From the IMG/VR virus record IMGVR_UViG_3300038825_000861, positions 1 to 23,957 of that record: a stretch of DNA of 23,957 nucleotides; one strand, given 5' to 3'. Shown here piece after piece: positions 12,038 through 18,823 of this stretch (position 1 is the stretch's first letter; each line of letters begins with the position of its first letter). Below the pieces are notes generated by a model, which did not search any database, was not told the origin of the DNA, and saw only the letters and a list, made by a program, of their open reading frames with translations. Position numbers and translations under genes: made by a program. Source of the stretch: a virus.

Positions 12038-12054
12038 AGATCGTAAAATGATCT
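12038..12054. repeat. Inverted repeat AGATC-N7-GATCT
   Basis: AGATC and GATCT flank GTAAAAT, centred 30-odd bases upstream of the leftward start. The size and symmetry fit a dimeric repressor operator. It is only 5 bp per arm, so it could be chance. Confidence 0.4.
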
Positions 12055-12066
12055 CGTATGCTTGTT

Positions 12067-12093
12067 TTGACATATGTGGTATCAAGTGTCAAT
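12067..12093. promoter_or_regulatory. Mirrored TTGACA boxes (inverted repeat) in the divergent region
   Basis: TTGACA at 12067-12072 and its reverse complement TGTCAA at 12088-12093 give consensus -35 boxes on both strands, facing past each other with a 15-base gap. They could be back-to-back, mutually exclusive promoters, or an operator. Matching -10 boxes are weak on both sides. Confidence 0.5.
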
Positions 12094-12122
12094 AGGCTAA
12101 ATGATTTGGTTGAGTCAGTTAT

Positions 12123-13115
12123 ATGACAGATGAACCCGTGATAGGTGCCGCACAAGGCGGGCCGCCTTCATTATATACACGCATCCCAACGCGAGTGATT
12201 TGGGAGAGCAAGGGAACGCGTGGTAAGGGGAAAGGATTCACGCCGGGTGAATTGCGCCAGTTCGCTATGTTGTGCGCTTATGCGAATAACCAGGGATTCG
12301 CGTATCCGAACCAGCAAACAATAGCTGACGTGGCGAACACAGATCGTGGGTGCGTGCAACGTATGATCTCGAAGGCAAAACGCCTTGGCTATATAGAGAG
12401 AGTGTCAGTCTATAGAGATCACCCGGCATGGCGTCATGTTATGGGAGCCGTATGGCGCATCATATATGACAGCCGATTGACGCAGGATGATTTGATCGAC
12501 GATCTTAACAAGAATGATCCGGTCCCTATTATAGAAGACGATCTGCCCGCGCCGGAAATCACGGCGGGCCAGGACTCTAGTAAGCACGGGATGGAAGGGG
12601 ATGGGTTGTCACTAGTTGATGCTCATTCATTAGCGCATTGGTATGTGCATCAAGTGACCGCCACAACAGGCGAGGTCCGCATAGTAAATGAGCGCGCCAT
12701 CGATGACGCCAGCCAATGCCTGGACATTGAAGGCAGCAAAGCGGCAGCGATAGCGGCCCTATCAGAATGCCGCAAGGCTAAATGGTCAAATGGATTTGTG
12801 ACAGATGATAAAAAAGATCAGCAATTACAATGGCTTGACCCACCCTTTGCCCCCCCGGCCCCGCCGGCCATGTATAGGGGGTCTCACAAAAATATTTCGG
12901 AGTTTTTCATGCTAACCGCCGCAACCCGCGCAATCAAAGCGCTTCCAGAGAGCCAGCGACTACCCGTTGCAATAGCCCTTCTCGTTCACTTTGCGGGCCT
13001 TACAGCACGCATGGACAAGCTTATCAGCGCTGGATATGCGCGAAAGCAACCTGATCGTGAGGAGTTCGACATAGCCGAATTGATACGAGCCACAGCGGAG
13101 GAGTGTAATGACTAG
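12123..13115 (+). CDS. HTH replication-initiator-like protein
   Basis: 330 residues. Residues 40-95 ('FTPGELRQFAMLCAYANNQG', 'FAYPNQQTIADVANTDRGCV', 'QRMISKAKRLGYIERV') form a winged helix-turn-helix of the HTH_36 type used by phage and plasmid replication initiators. A Pro-rich linker (about 240-252) leads to a helical C-terminal part. As first gene rightward of the divergent region, followed by RusA, DUF1376 and helicase-loader-like genes, an origin-binding or regulatory role is likely. ATG 12123 has only GAGTCAG upstream. No origin iterons were recognised. Confidence 0.75.
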   Translation: MTDEPVIGAAQGGPPSLYTRIPTRVIWESKGTRGKGKGFTPGELRQFAMLCAYANNQGFAYPNQQTIADVANTDRGCVQRMISKAKRLGYIERVSVYRDHPAWRHVMGAVWRIIYDSRLTQDDLIDDLNKNDPVPIIEDDLPAPEITAGQDSSKHGMEGDGLSLVDAHSLAHWYVHQVTATTGEVRIVNERAIDDASQCLDIEGSKAAAIAALSECRKAKWSNGFVTDDKKDQQLQWLDPPFAPPAPPAMYRGSHKNISEFFMLTAATRAIKALPESQRLPVAIALLVHFAGLTARMDKLISAGYARKQPDREEFDIAELIRATAEECND

Positions 13116-13308
13116 CTTTCACCAGACAACGGTGCGTTTACCTGACGATTTACGCGCAGCATTGAAGGCGCAAGCCGCTTTGGAGCGCAGATCGATGGGT
13201 AACTTGATTATCGACCTGTGCGTGAACGGGTTAAAGGTCCGCGAGGAATCGAATGAGGACCGTTTAAACCAGTTCAAGCGGCTTATTCGAGCAACGGGGC
13301 AAATATGA
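13108..13308 (+). CDS. Arc-like ribbon-helix-helix DNA-binding protein
   Basis: 66 residues. 'TTVRLPDDLRAALKAQAALE', 'RRSMGNLIIDLCVNGL' is a textbook Arc/MetJ ribbon-helix-helix: beta strand TTVRLP, two helices with RSMGN turn. RHH dimers bind short palindromes in the major groove, so this is a candidate reader of GTTTAAAC. One such site lies in its own gene, encoding 'DRLNQ'. It overlaps the preceding gene by 8 bases and the next by 4. Confidence 0.82.
   Translation: MTSFHQTTVRLPDDLRAALKAQAALERRSMGNLIIDLCVNGLKVREESNEDRLNQFKRLIRATGQI
13262..13269. repeat. GTTTAAAC site 10
   Basis: In the RHH gene near its 3' end, flanked c..c; read as Arg-Leu-Asn. Confidence 0.9.
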
Positions 13309-13679
13309 ATGAACGCGTCTATCTGCTTCGCTATCCGCCTTCTGTCAATCGCCTGTGGCGCTACACATCGCGTGGTGTTTACCGCACGAAGCAATACCGG
13401 GCGTATTTGGACGAGTGTGCAGCGTTGCACAGGACGCTTGAACCGCCTTTCGACATACCTGTCCGGTGCGAAATCTTGGCAGCACCACCCGACAAGCGCG
13501 TGCGTGACTTGGATAACCTAGCGAAATGCCTGTTAGACACACTCCAGCACATCAACGCGATCACGAACGATCACTTAGTTCACGATCTGCATATGAGGTG
13601 GGACCGGCAGAACGTCAGCAATGGCGTGATGGTTATGGTAGCGCCTTTGAATGCGACAGATGCAGGGACGAACACATGA
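13305..13679 (+). CDS. rusA: RusA-type Holliday junction resolvase
   Basis: 124 residues. 'YPPSVNRLWRY' at the N-terminus and 'PPDKRVRDLDNLAKCLLDTL', 'NAITNDHLV' give the RusA (PF05866) active site: Asp68, Asp70, Asn71 and Lys74, with Asp89 in the second acidic motif (ND where many have DD). It cleaves four-way junctions formed in recombination or replication before packaging. It overlaps the RHH gene upstream (ATGA) and the next start downstream. Confidence 0.9.
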   Translation: MNERVYLLRYPPSVNRLWRYTSRGVYRTKQYRAYLDECAALHRTLEPPFDIPVRCEILAAPPDKRVRDLDNLAKCLLDTLQHINAITNDHLVHDLHMRWDRQNVSNGVMVMVAPLNATDAGTNT

Positions 13680-13849
13680 TCTGGCGCGATGAGCGGGTTG
13701 AAGACTACTTGGCGAGCATCGAAACACATGGGCCAACCGGTGTTTTCAGGCAGCTAGAGCCACGGTCACGGGTGATTGCGGGTGGTTGGGATATTTGTCC
13801 GGTCTGTGTTCGTAAGAGTGAGGTTGAGTACGGAACGGAAAGTCTATGA
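13676..13849 (+). CDS. Small protein with CxxC, possible zinc ribbon
   Basis: 57 residues from ATG 13676, which overlaps the rusA stop (ATGA). 'WDICPVCVRK' near the C-terminus is a zinc-knuckle half. The frame continues upstream inside rusA, where it reads 'FECDRCRDEH', a second CxxC with zinc-ribbon spacing. A GTG at 13598 would include it and give an 83-residue, four-Cys protein. I keep the short start for its overlap but consider the longer form possible. It ends in ATGA with the methylase. Confidence 0.6.
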   Translation: MIWRDERVEDYLASIETHGPTGVFRQLEPRSRVIAGGWDICPVCVRKSEVEYGTESL

Positions 13850-14382
13850 GTGGGTATGGCGTGGTGTTAGCGGACCCACCGTGGAGTTGGAAGGCGCGGA
13901 GTGCGAAGGGGGAAGGTCGAAGTGCGAAAAACCATTACAACGTTATGGAACAGGATGATCTTCATCGTATGTCTGTTAGCGGTCTTGCCGCTGATGACAG
14001 TGTTTTATTTCTGTGGGTACTCAATTCGATGCTTGGTCAAGGCTTGCAGCTTATTGATGCTTGGGGATTCACATTTAAGACGATTGGGTTCTGCTGGGTT
14101 AAAACGAATAGTCGATCCGGTTCTCTGTTCATGGGGCTAGGCTATCACACGCGGCAGAATGTTGAGCTTTGCCTGATTGCAACTAAAGGCAAGCCCAAGC
14201 GTGTCAGTGGTGGCGTGCATCAGGTGGTGATGGCCCCCAGGCGTGAGCATAGCCGTAAACCTGACGAAGTGTATGAGCGCATCGAAGCGCTATATCCGGG
14301 GCCGTATCTGGAGTTGTTCAGTCGCACCAGCCGCACGGGCTGGGACGCGATAGGTGATGAAGTAGGGCAGTGGTCAGCATGA
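13846..14382 (+). CDS. MT-A70 family adenine methyltransferase
   Basis: 178 residues. The catalytic motif ADPPW (Asp10-Trp13), the 'VLFLWVLNSML' and 'TFKTIGFCWVKTN' core strands, 'GLGYHTRQNVELCLIATKGK' and the C-terminal SAM-site 'YPGPYLELFSR' define MT-A70 (PF05063). Phage members usually methylate N6 of adenine in DNA. No restriction gene is nearby, so it is an orphan methylase, perhaps shielding phage DNA from host nucleases or marking regulatory sites. Its recognition sequence is unknown. It is coupled to genes on both sides by ATGA. Confidence 0.9.
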   Translation: MSGYGVVLADPPWSWKARSAKGEGRSAKNHYNVMEQDDLHRMSVSGLAADDSVLFLWVLNSMLGQGLQLIDAWGFTFKTIGFCWVKTNSRSGSLFMGLGYHTRQNVELCLIATKGKPKRVSGGVHQVVMAPRREHSRKPDEVYERIEALYPGPYLELFSRTSRTGWDAIGDEVGQWSA

Positions 14383-14504
14383 CTTGTGCTAAATGCTATG
14401 GCGACGGTTACGTCGAGCGGGATGGGATTAACGGACCATATGAAGTCCCCTGCCCGCATTGTTATGAAAGTTTGGGAGAAGTAGAGGAGGGCAACGATGG
14501 CTAG
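14379..14504 (+). CDS. 41-residue zinc-ribbon protein
   Basis: The frame starts MTCAKCYGDGYVERDG and continues 'YEVPCPHCYE', a DnaJ-like CxxC...CxxC zinc ribbon (Cys3, Cys6, Cys25, Cys28). The ATG overlaps the methylase stop and the TAG overlaps the next start, so it is tightly coupled. The length is below common gene-calling cut-offs. It may be an adaptor for the neighbouring methylase or replication proteins. No catalytic residues are seen. Confidence 0.65.
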   Translation: MTCAKCYGDGYVERDGINGPYEVPCPHCYESLGEVEEGNDG

Positions 14505-15258
14505 TTACCCAAGTATGCCGCTGTGGACGGATGCGTATCTTGCAGACACACGGCATCTGTCTACACAGGAGCATGGCGCGTATTTGCTTTTGCTGATGGT
14601 GGCATGGCGCAGACCCGATTGTAATCTGCCTGATGACGATAAATTGCTGGCAAGATTTGCAGGGTTAGGGCCGCGACAGTGGAAGAATGTAAAGGATGCG
14701 GTGCTGGAGTTTTGGACGCTTGAAGACGGTTGTTGGACGCAGAAAAGATTACTTAAAGAGCGGTCGTTCGTTGTCAACCGATCCAAGATAAACTCAGCCA
14801 ACGCGCACAAGAGGGACTACACTAAGTCACGGAAAACAAAGAAAACTAAGAATGCGAACGCATCTGTGGAGGAATGCGAAACGGATGCCCCCACACCCAC
14901 ACCCATACCCACACCTAAGAAGAAAGATACTAAAGTATCTTTATTTAAAGAAACTAACTTTGAAGAATTTTGGACACAGTACCCAAGGCGTGAAGGAAAG
15001 GGCGCAGCAAGAACGTCTTACCAAAAAGCAATTAAGAAAGCGAAGCACGAAGTCATCATGGCTGGCGTTGCGCGTTACAACCCGGACCCAGCGTTCACAC
15101 ACTTGCCCGCAACGTGGCTAAACCAAGAGAGGTGGTTGGATGAACCAGATAATCGAGTCAAAGGAGTCACAGCAGAACGCGTTGAGCCTAGACCGGGACG
15201 CGGTGACATCATTGGAGCAGCACAGCGGTTTCAAGATCGAAGAAAGATTATCCAATGA
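14497..15258 (+). CDS. DUF1376 replication (primosome-type) protein
   Basis: 253 residues. The N-terminus 'MPLWTDAYLADTRHLSTQEH' to about residue 75 is DUF1376 (PF07120). A charged linker with a PTPTPIPTP stretch follows; 'FEEFWTQYPRREGKGAARTS', 'YNPDPAFTHLPATWLNQERW' is a C-terminal module common in phage replication initiators of the DnaT/O type. It probably loads replication factors at the origin, with the helicase-loader-like gene that overlaps its last 119 bases. AGAGGAGG precedes the ATG. Confidence 0.83.
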   Translation: MASYPSMPLWTDAYLADTRHLSTQEHGAYLLLLMVAWRRPDCNLPDDDKLLARFAGLGPRQWKNVKDAVLEFWTLEDGCWTQKRLLKERSFVVNRSKINSANAHKRDYTKSRKTKKTKNANASVEECETDAPTPTPIPTPKKKDTKVSLFKETNFEEFWTQYPRREGKGAARTSYQKAIKKAKHEVIMAGVARYNPDPAFTHLPATWLNQERWLDEPDNRVKGVTAERVEPRPGRGDIIGAAQRFQDRRKIIQ

Positions 15259-15649
15259 GTTCGATCTGGTTGGCATCCAACTTCCCGCTGACATGACTGT
15301 GGCAGATTTACAACGTGCCAGAGATTACGTCTTGCAGACCACTAAGCCCGCTGATGAAGGGCGGCTGGTGCAGCTATTGGCGCAGATGCAGATGATGATG
15401 AAGCATCGCAATCTGGATGCCGCGCACATGGACCTGATGCTGGCCGGTTATGTAGACAAATTGCGGGAGTACCCGGCAGATGCCGTCGAGGAAGGTTTAA
15501 ACAGCCTCTTGGATTCCTGTGAGTGGTTTCCGGCCTGGGCGGAAATGCGCGATGCCATAGCGTGGCGTTGCCAGCGGCGGATGATGACGTTGACGGCAAT
15601 AGATCACGCTATTACCCAGCGACAGATGCAGAGTATCCGCAGTGCGTGA
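15140..15649 (+). CDS. Helicase-loader-like replication protein
   Basis: 169 residues. The C-terminal region 'YVDKLREYPADAVEEGLNSL', 'CEWFPAWAEMRDAIAWRCQR' matches a phage family next to replication initiators, thought to load DnaB-type helicase. AGAGAGGTGG lies 6 bases before ATG 15140, supporting this start although it overlaps the DUF1376 gene by 119 bases in another frame. The N-terminal 45 residues may therefore be recently evolved. GTTTAAAC encodes 'GLN' (15495-15502). Confidence 0.72.
   Translation: MNQIIESKESQQNALSLDRDAVTSLEQHSGFKIEERLSNEFDLVGIQLPADMTVADLQRARDYVLQTTKPADEGRLVQLLAQMQMMMKHRNLDAAHMDLMLAGYVDKLREYPADAVEEGLNSLLDSCEWFPAWAEMRDAIAWRCQRRMMTLTAIDHAITQRQMQSIRSA
15495..15502. repeat. 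GTTTAAAC site 11
   Basis: In the helicase-loader-like gene, flanked g..a; read as Gly-Leu-Asn. Confidence 0.9.
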
Positions 15650-15839
15650 AACTCAAGACCCTGTAGTGAACCGCGTGCTGGCAAAGTTTATCCGGCGCAG
15701 CGACGAAGGAATGCAGCGATTCGGTGTGTCCATGGCCGATGCTGACAAGCCCGTCCTCGAATGGATTGAGGACGCGCAAGAGGAATTGATGGACGCAATC
15801 TTGTACCTAGAAAAACTGAAGGAGCGATTTAATGGCTGA
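15642..15839 (+). CDS. Small conserved phage protein (MazG-like helical pattern)
   Basis: 65 residues from GTG 15642 overlapping the upstream stop. 'DPVVNRVLAKFIRRSDEGMQ', 'RFGVSM' and 'EWIEDAQEELMDAILYLEKL' resemble a small phage family whose 'EDAQEELMDAI' helix is reminiscent of all-alpha NTP pyrophosphohydrolases (EExxD). Activity is unproven, and the protein is shorter than MazG. Context with replication genes would suit nucleotide pool control. Confidence 0.7.
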   Translation: MRETQDPVVNRVLAKFIRRSDEGMQRFGVSMADADKPVLEWIEDAQEELMDAILYLEKLKERFNG

Positions 15840-16044
15840 ATATTTTGAAGTGAAGACGATGAAGAAAGACCGTGAAGGTAAGGAGCGCGGCCACAAGATA
15901 GGGGCGATGTTCCCGTGGAAGTCAGGCGAGGGGTTCAACATTGTTCTGGATTCTGTGCCGTTGCCGAAAATGAACGATAACGGGGAACTGGAATGCGTCC
16001 TGATGGTTGCCAAGCCTTATGACAAAAACAAAGCGCCGTTCTGA
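15832..16044 (+). CDS. Small conserved protein of the replication operon
   Basis: 70 residues. 'KERGHKIGAMFPWKSGEGFN', 'IVLDSVPLPKMNDNGELECV' is a beta-rich pattern found in small proteins of rhizobial and phage origin, function unknown. GGAGCGA lies 5-11 bases before the ATG. It overlaps both neighbours by a few bases. A nucleic-acid-binding role is possible but unsupported. Confidence 0.68.
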   Translation: MAEYFEVKTMKKDREGKERGHKIGAMFPWKSGEGFNIVLDSVPLPKMNDNGELECVLMVAKPYDKNKAPF

Positions 16045-16201
16045 TGACTGTCACCAAGCCAAAGGGGATTGGCAAGAATTGACAGCGCGGTATATTGGAT
16101 GGCATGAGATTGATGCGTATGTCGAGGATGGCTGGCGCATCAACAAGGACATTGGGCATCACGCAGCCCATGCCGTTCTGGCGACAAAGGTGGTGAAGTA
16201 A
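16019..16201 (+). CDS. Small unknown protein before the terminase genes
   Basis: 60 residues from ATG 16019 (a TTG at 16007 is also in frame); the stop overlaps the next ATG (TAATG). 'ELTARYIGWHEIDAYVEDGW' and 'HHAAHAVLATKV' are the only features: a short aromatic-rich helix pair. It overlaps the previous gene by 26 bases without a clear SD, so the start is uncertain. The terminal overlap and filled spacer support the frame. Confidence 0.55.
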   Translation: MTKTKRRSDDCHQAKGDWQELTARYIGWHEIDAYVEDGWRINKDIGHHAAHAVLATKVVK

Positions 16202-16638
16202 TGTCTGGCAGCCCAAGCCCAACAGGTCGATTCGGTGGTGTGCGGAAACTTGAAGACCGGTTGAAAGGCCGGTCCCAAGTTATCGCCCAGAACAAGGAAG
16301 GTGTAGCGCAAGCGTTGATCGATATAGCGCGGGCTAACATTACGGATGTACTAAGTTGGGATGCGGAAGGCAACGTGAAGGTGAAGGCAAGTGCCGACAT
16401 ACCGGACAACGTAGCCAGTGCCATCAAAAAGATTCGCGTGTCGAAATCGGAGAATGGCGAGCCATCGTTAGAGTTGGAAATGCACGACAAGATTAGCGTC
16501 TTGCGCGTGCTGGCAAAGAGCGCGGGGCTTCTGGAGCAACACAAAGCAGATGTGAACACGCCTAGCGTTGTCGGCATTACGATGGTTGGGCCAGAGGTTA
16601 CGCAAGTTCAAGAACAACAGGAAAAAGTCGCGGAATGA
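16201..16638 (+). CDS. Terminase small subunit-like protein lacking the HTH
   Basis: 145 residues. Residues 38-112 ('LIDIARANITDVLSWDAEGN', 'NVASAIKKIRVSKSENGEPS', 'MHDKISVLRVLAKSAGLLE') match the central/C-terminal part of Terminase_2 small subunits. The expected N-terminal HTH ('LTxKQ...NATxAAxRAGY') is missing; a basic 35-residue stretch replaces it. A protein at 3553-3891 has just that HTH. Its position directly before the large terminase is standard, and it should form the ring that feeds DNA to TerL. Confidence 0.72.
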   Translation: MSGSPSPTGRFGGVRKLEDRLKGRSQVIAQNKEGVAQALIDIARANITDVLSWDAEGNVKVKASADIPDNVASAIKKIRVSKSENGEPSLELEMHDKISVLRVLAKSAGLLEQHKADVNTPSVVGITMVGPEVTQVQEQQEKVAE

Positions 16639-16651
16639 GCCGCGATAACGG

Positions 16652-16699
16652 GGATGAGGGGTTTTAACTTTAAGGTAGGTCTTGGGTTGCCCCTCATCC
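16652..16699. repeat. 10-bp inverted repeat in front of terL
   Basis: GGATGAGGGG (16652-16661) and CCCCTCATCC (16690-16699) are perfect complements around a 28-base loop. They fill the only spacer between the terminase genes. Candidate packaging (pac/cos) element or translational control hairpin for terL; no U-tract, so not a typical terminator. Confidence 0.6.
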
Positions 16700-16713
16700 T
16701 TATGAATTGAGAT

Positions 16714-18240
16714 ATGAATAATATTGAAGCTGCAAATCTAAACTTAGATTTCTCGACGGCACCGACTGTCTGGAAGTTTCTACGCGATGATAGTTTCGTG
16801 CGTGGGATCATGGGACCAGTGGGCAGCGGCAAAAGTTACGCTTGTGCTGCGGAGATCATGCTGCGGGCCGTCAGGCAAAAGCCTAGCCCCCGTGATGGCA
16901 TCCGTTACACGCGATTCGCCGTGGTCCGAAACAGTTACCCGATGCTGAAGACAACGACACTGAAAACGTGGATGGAGATTTTTCCAGAGAACATCTGGGG
17001 AAACGCGCACTGGTCGCCACCTATCACGCATCACATCAAGTTGCCGTCCCGTGGTGACGCGCATGGTGTGGATTGCGAAGTTATATTTTTGGCTCTCGAC
17101 CAGCCCAAGGATGTGCGGAAGTTACTTAGCCTTGAATTGACCGGCGCTTGGATCAACGAGTGCCGCGAGTTACCTAAGGCAATTATTGATGGCCTGTCGC
17201 ACCGTGTCGGCAGATACCCGACACAAGCGGATGGCGGAGCAACGTGGCGGGGGATATGGGCCGATACCAACCCTATGGATTCAGATCATTACTGGTACAG
17301 GCTGGCGGAAGGCAAGGAAGCGCCGGGCGGAAAGTTTGCGTGGCAGTTTTTCCGGCAACCACCGGGCGTTCTGGAAACGTCGAGCGATAACTTGCCTGAC
17401 CAGCCCGAGTTTAACGGCTTTGTGCAGAGCGCGGGCAAGTGGTGGATGACCAACCCAACAGCGGAAAACATTCACAATCTACCTGACGGTTACTATGAAC
17501 AGCTTGTCGGCGGCAAAAACCTTGATTGGATTCGCTGTTACGCGAAAGGCGAATACACATACGTTCAAGAAGGCAAGAGCATTACACCCGAATACGATGA
17601 TGACCTGATGACGGTAGACGGGTTGCAGTACGATCCAAGTCTGCCGGTGCAGATCGGTTTAGATTTTGGACTAACGCCCGCCGCGTGTTTCGGTCAGCGC
17701 CACCCGTCCGGGCAATGGCGCATACTGCATGAACTGGTGACGTTTGATATGGGCCTGGAAAGGTTTTGCAACAGCCTCAAGGCTGAATTGGAAATGATGT
17801 TTCCAAAAGCAGAAGTGATGATATGGGGCGATCCAGCCGGTCAACAGCGCGATCAGATTTATGAAGTGACCGCGTTTGATTTCTTGAAGACCATTGGCAT
17901 GTTAGCGCGGCCCGCCGCAACGAACGATTGGAAGACACGGCGCGAAGCTATGGCGGCACCGATGATCCGGTTTATTGACAAGAAACCCGGCTTGCTTGTG
18001 GACAAAAAATGCAACCGTACTCGTAAGGCGCTGGCTGGCGGGTATCATTTTAGCCGTGTCAGTATGGGCAGCGGTCAAGAGCGGTTCCGCGATGTGCCGA
18101 ATAAGAACGAACACAGCCATATTGGTGATGCGTATGGTTATTTGGTTCTAGGTGGTGGTGAGCATAAGCGCATGACCAGACGCCCGGCGACGTGGGCAAA
18201 GCTGCCGGTTGCAAATAGTGATTTCAATGTCTTTGCTTGA
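16714..18240 (+). CDS. terL: Terminase large subunit (packaging ATPase/nuclease)
   Basis: 508 residues. ATPase: Walker A GPVGSGKS (34-41), coupling/Walker B region 'LELTGAWINECRE' with Glu149. RNase H-like nuclease: Asp317 (IGLDFG), Asp373 (IWGDPAG), Asp472 (HIGDAYGY), the three metal ligands. It pumps DNA into the prohead and cuts concatemers. A 10-bp inverted repeat occupies the 75-base spacer before its ATG. The last bases overlap the gp13-like gene. Confidence 0.93.
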   Translation: MNNIEAANLNLDFSTAPTVWKFLRDDSFVRGIMGPVGSGKSYACAAEIMLRAVRQKPSPRDGIRYTRFAVVRNSYPMLKTTTLKTWMEIFPENIWGNAHWSPPITHHIKLPSRGDAHGVDCEVIFLALDQPKDVRKLLSLELTGAWINECRELPKAIIDGLSHRVGRYPTQADGGATWRGIWADTNPMDSDHYWYRLAEGKEAPGGKFAWQFFRQPPGVLETSSDNLPDQPEFNGFVQSAGKWWMTNPTAENIHNLPDGYYEQLVGGKNLDWIRCYAKGEYTYVQEGKSITPEYDDDLMTVDGLQYDPSLPVQIGLDFGLTPAACFGQRHPSGQWRILHELVTFDMGLERFCNSLKAELEMMFPKAEVMIWGDPAGQQRDQIYEVTAFDFLKTIGMLARPAATNDWKTRREAMAAPMIRFIDKKPGLLVDKKCNRTRKALAGGYHFSRVSMGSGQERFRDVPNKNEHSHIGDAYGYLVLGGGEHKRMTRRPATWAKLPVANSDFNVFA

Positions 18241-18823
18241 AGACATAGAGCGTTTAAACGAACACGTTAAGATTAAACCGCCGCACAAAATCATAGATTT
18301 TGAACCGGCCTTGGTGCCGATGTTGAAACCAAGGGGCACGGATCAGTTGTATTTCGATCATATCCCCAATTTTACACAAGTTTTAGAGAGCTACGCGCAG
18401 ATTGGCTACGCGCATATGGGCGTATGCCATGGCAAGCCGATGTGTATGTTTGGGTGCGTTCCCTTGTGGGCTGGGGTTGCGGAGCTATGGATGATTACCG
18501 ATGTCAATTTGGGATCATCTGCACGCACGTTTCACCGTGTTACTAAAGAAATGTTCGACATTTATATGTCAGAGTTATCTCTGGTTCGCATACAAATCTG
18601 GGTTCATTCACAAAATGAACGGGCTATCAAGTGGGCAAAGTCTTTGTATTTTGAGGAAGAAGGCATTGCTCGGAAGTTTGGACCGGATGGTGCAGATTTT
18701 TATTTGTTAGCGAGGTTTAAAAATGGGCGGACTAGTAACCGGACTATTTTCGACTCCAGAGGTAGCAACTGCGCTACCGGGGCCAGACCCAGAGATGGAG
18801 CGCGCACAGCGGGAGCAAGATGA
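18227..18823 (+). CDS. T7 gp13-like (DUF2833) acyltransferase-fold virion protein
   Basis: 198 residues from ATG 18227 (TTG 18209 also in frame), overlapping the terL end by 14 bases. 'MGVCHGKPMCMFGCVPLWAG', 'VAELWMITD', 'HSQNERAIKWAKSLYFEEEG' follow the GNAT-like fold of T7 gp13/DUF2833 proteins, encoded between packaging and connector genes in many podoviruses. They are internal or assembly proteins; enzymatic activity is unproven. The last 34 residues overlap the next gene and look unconserved (Arg/Gly-rich). A GTTTAAAC site sits 25 bases into the gene ('ERLNE'). Confidence 0.75.
   Translation: MSLLEDIERLNEHVKIKPPHKIIDFEPALVPMLKPRGTDQLYFDHIPNFTQVLESYAQIGYAHMGVCHGKPMCMFGCVPLWAGVAELWMITDVNLGSSARTFHRVTKEMFDIYMSELSLVRIQIWVHSQNERAIKWAKSLYFEEEGIARKFGPDGADFYLLARFKNGRTSNRTIFDSRGSNCATGARPRDGARTAGAR
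18252..18259. repeat. GTTTAAAC site 12
   Basis: At codons 9-11 of the gp13-like gene, full CGTTTAAACG; read as Arg-Leu-Asn. Confidence 0.9.

Larger units (their letters stand above)
12010..12122. promoter_or_regulatory. Divergent early control region
   Basis: 113 A/T-rich bases between the leftward operon (first gene 12009) and the rightward replication operon (12123). They contain the two inverted repeats listed separately and are the only place where both early transcripts can begin. It is probably the genetic switch or early promoter region. No clear -10 boxes were placed with confidence. Confidence 0.7.
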
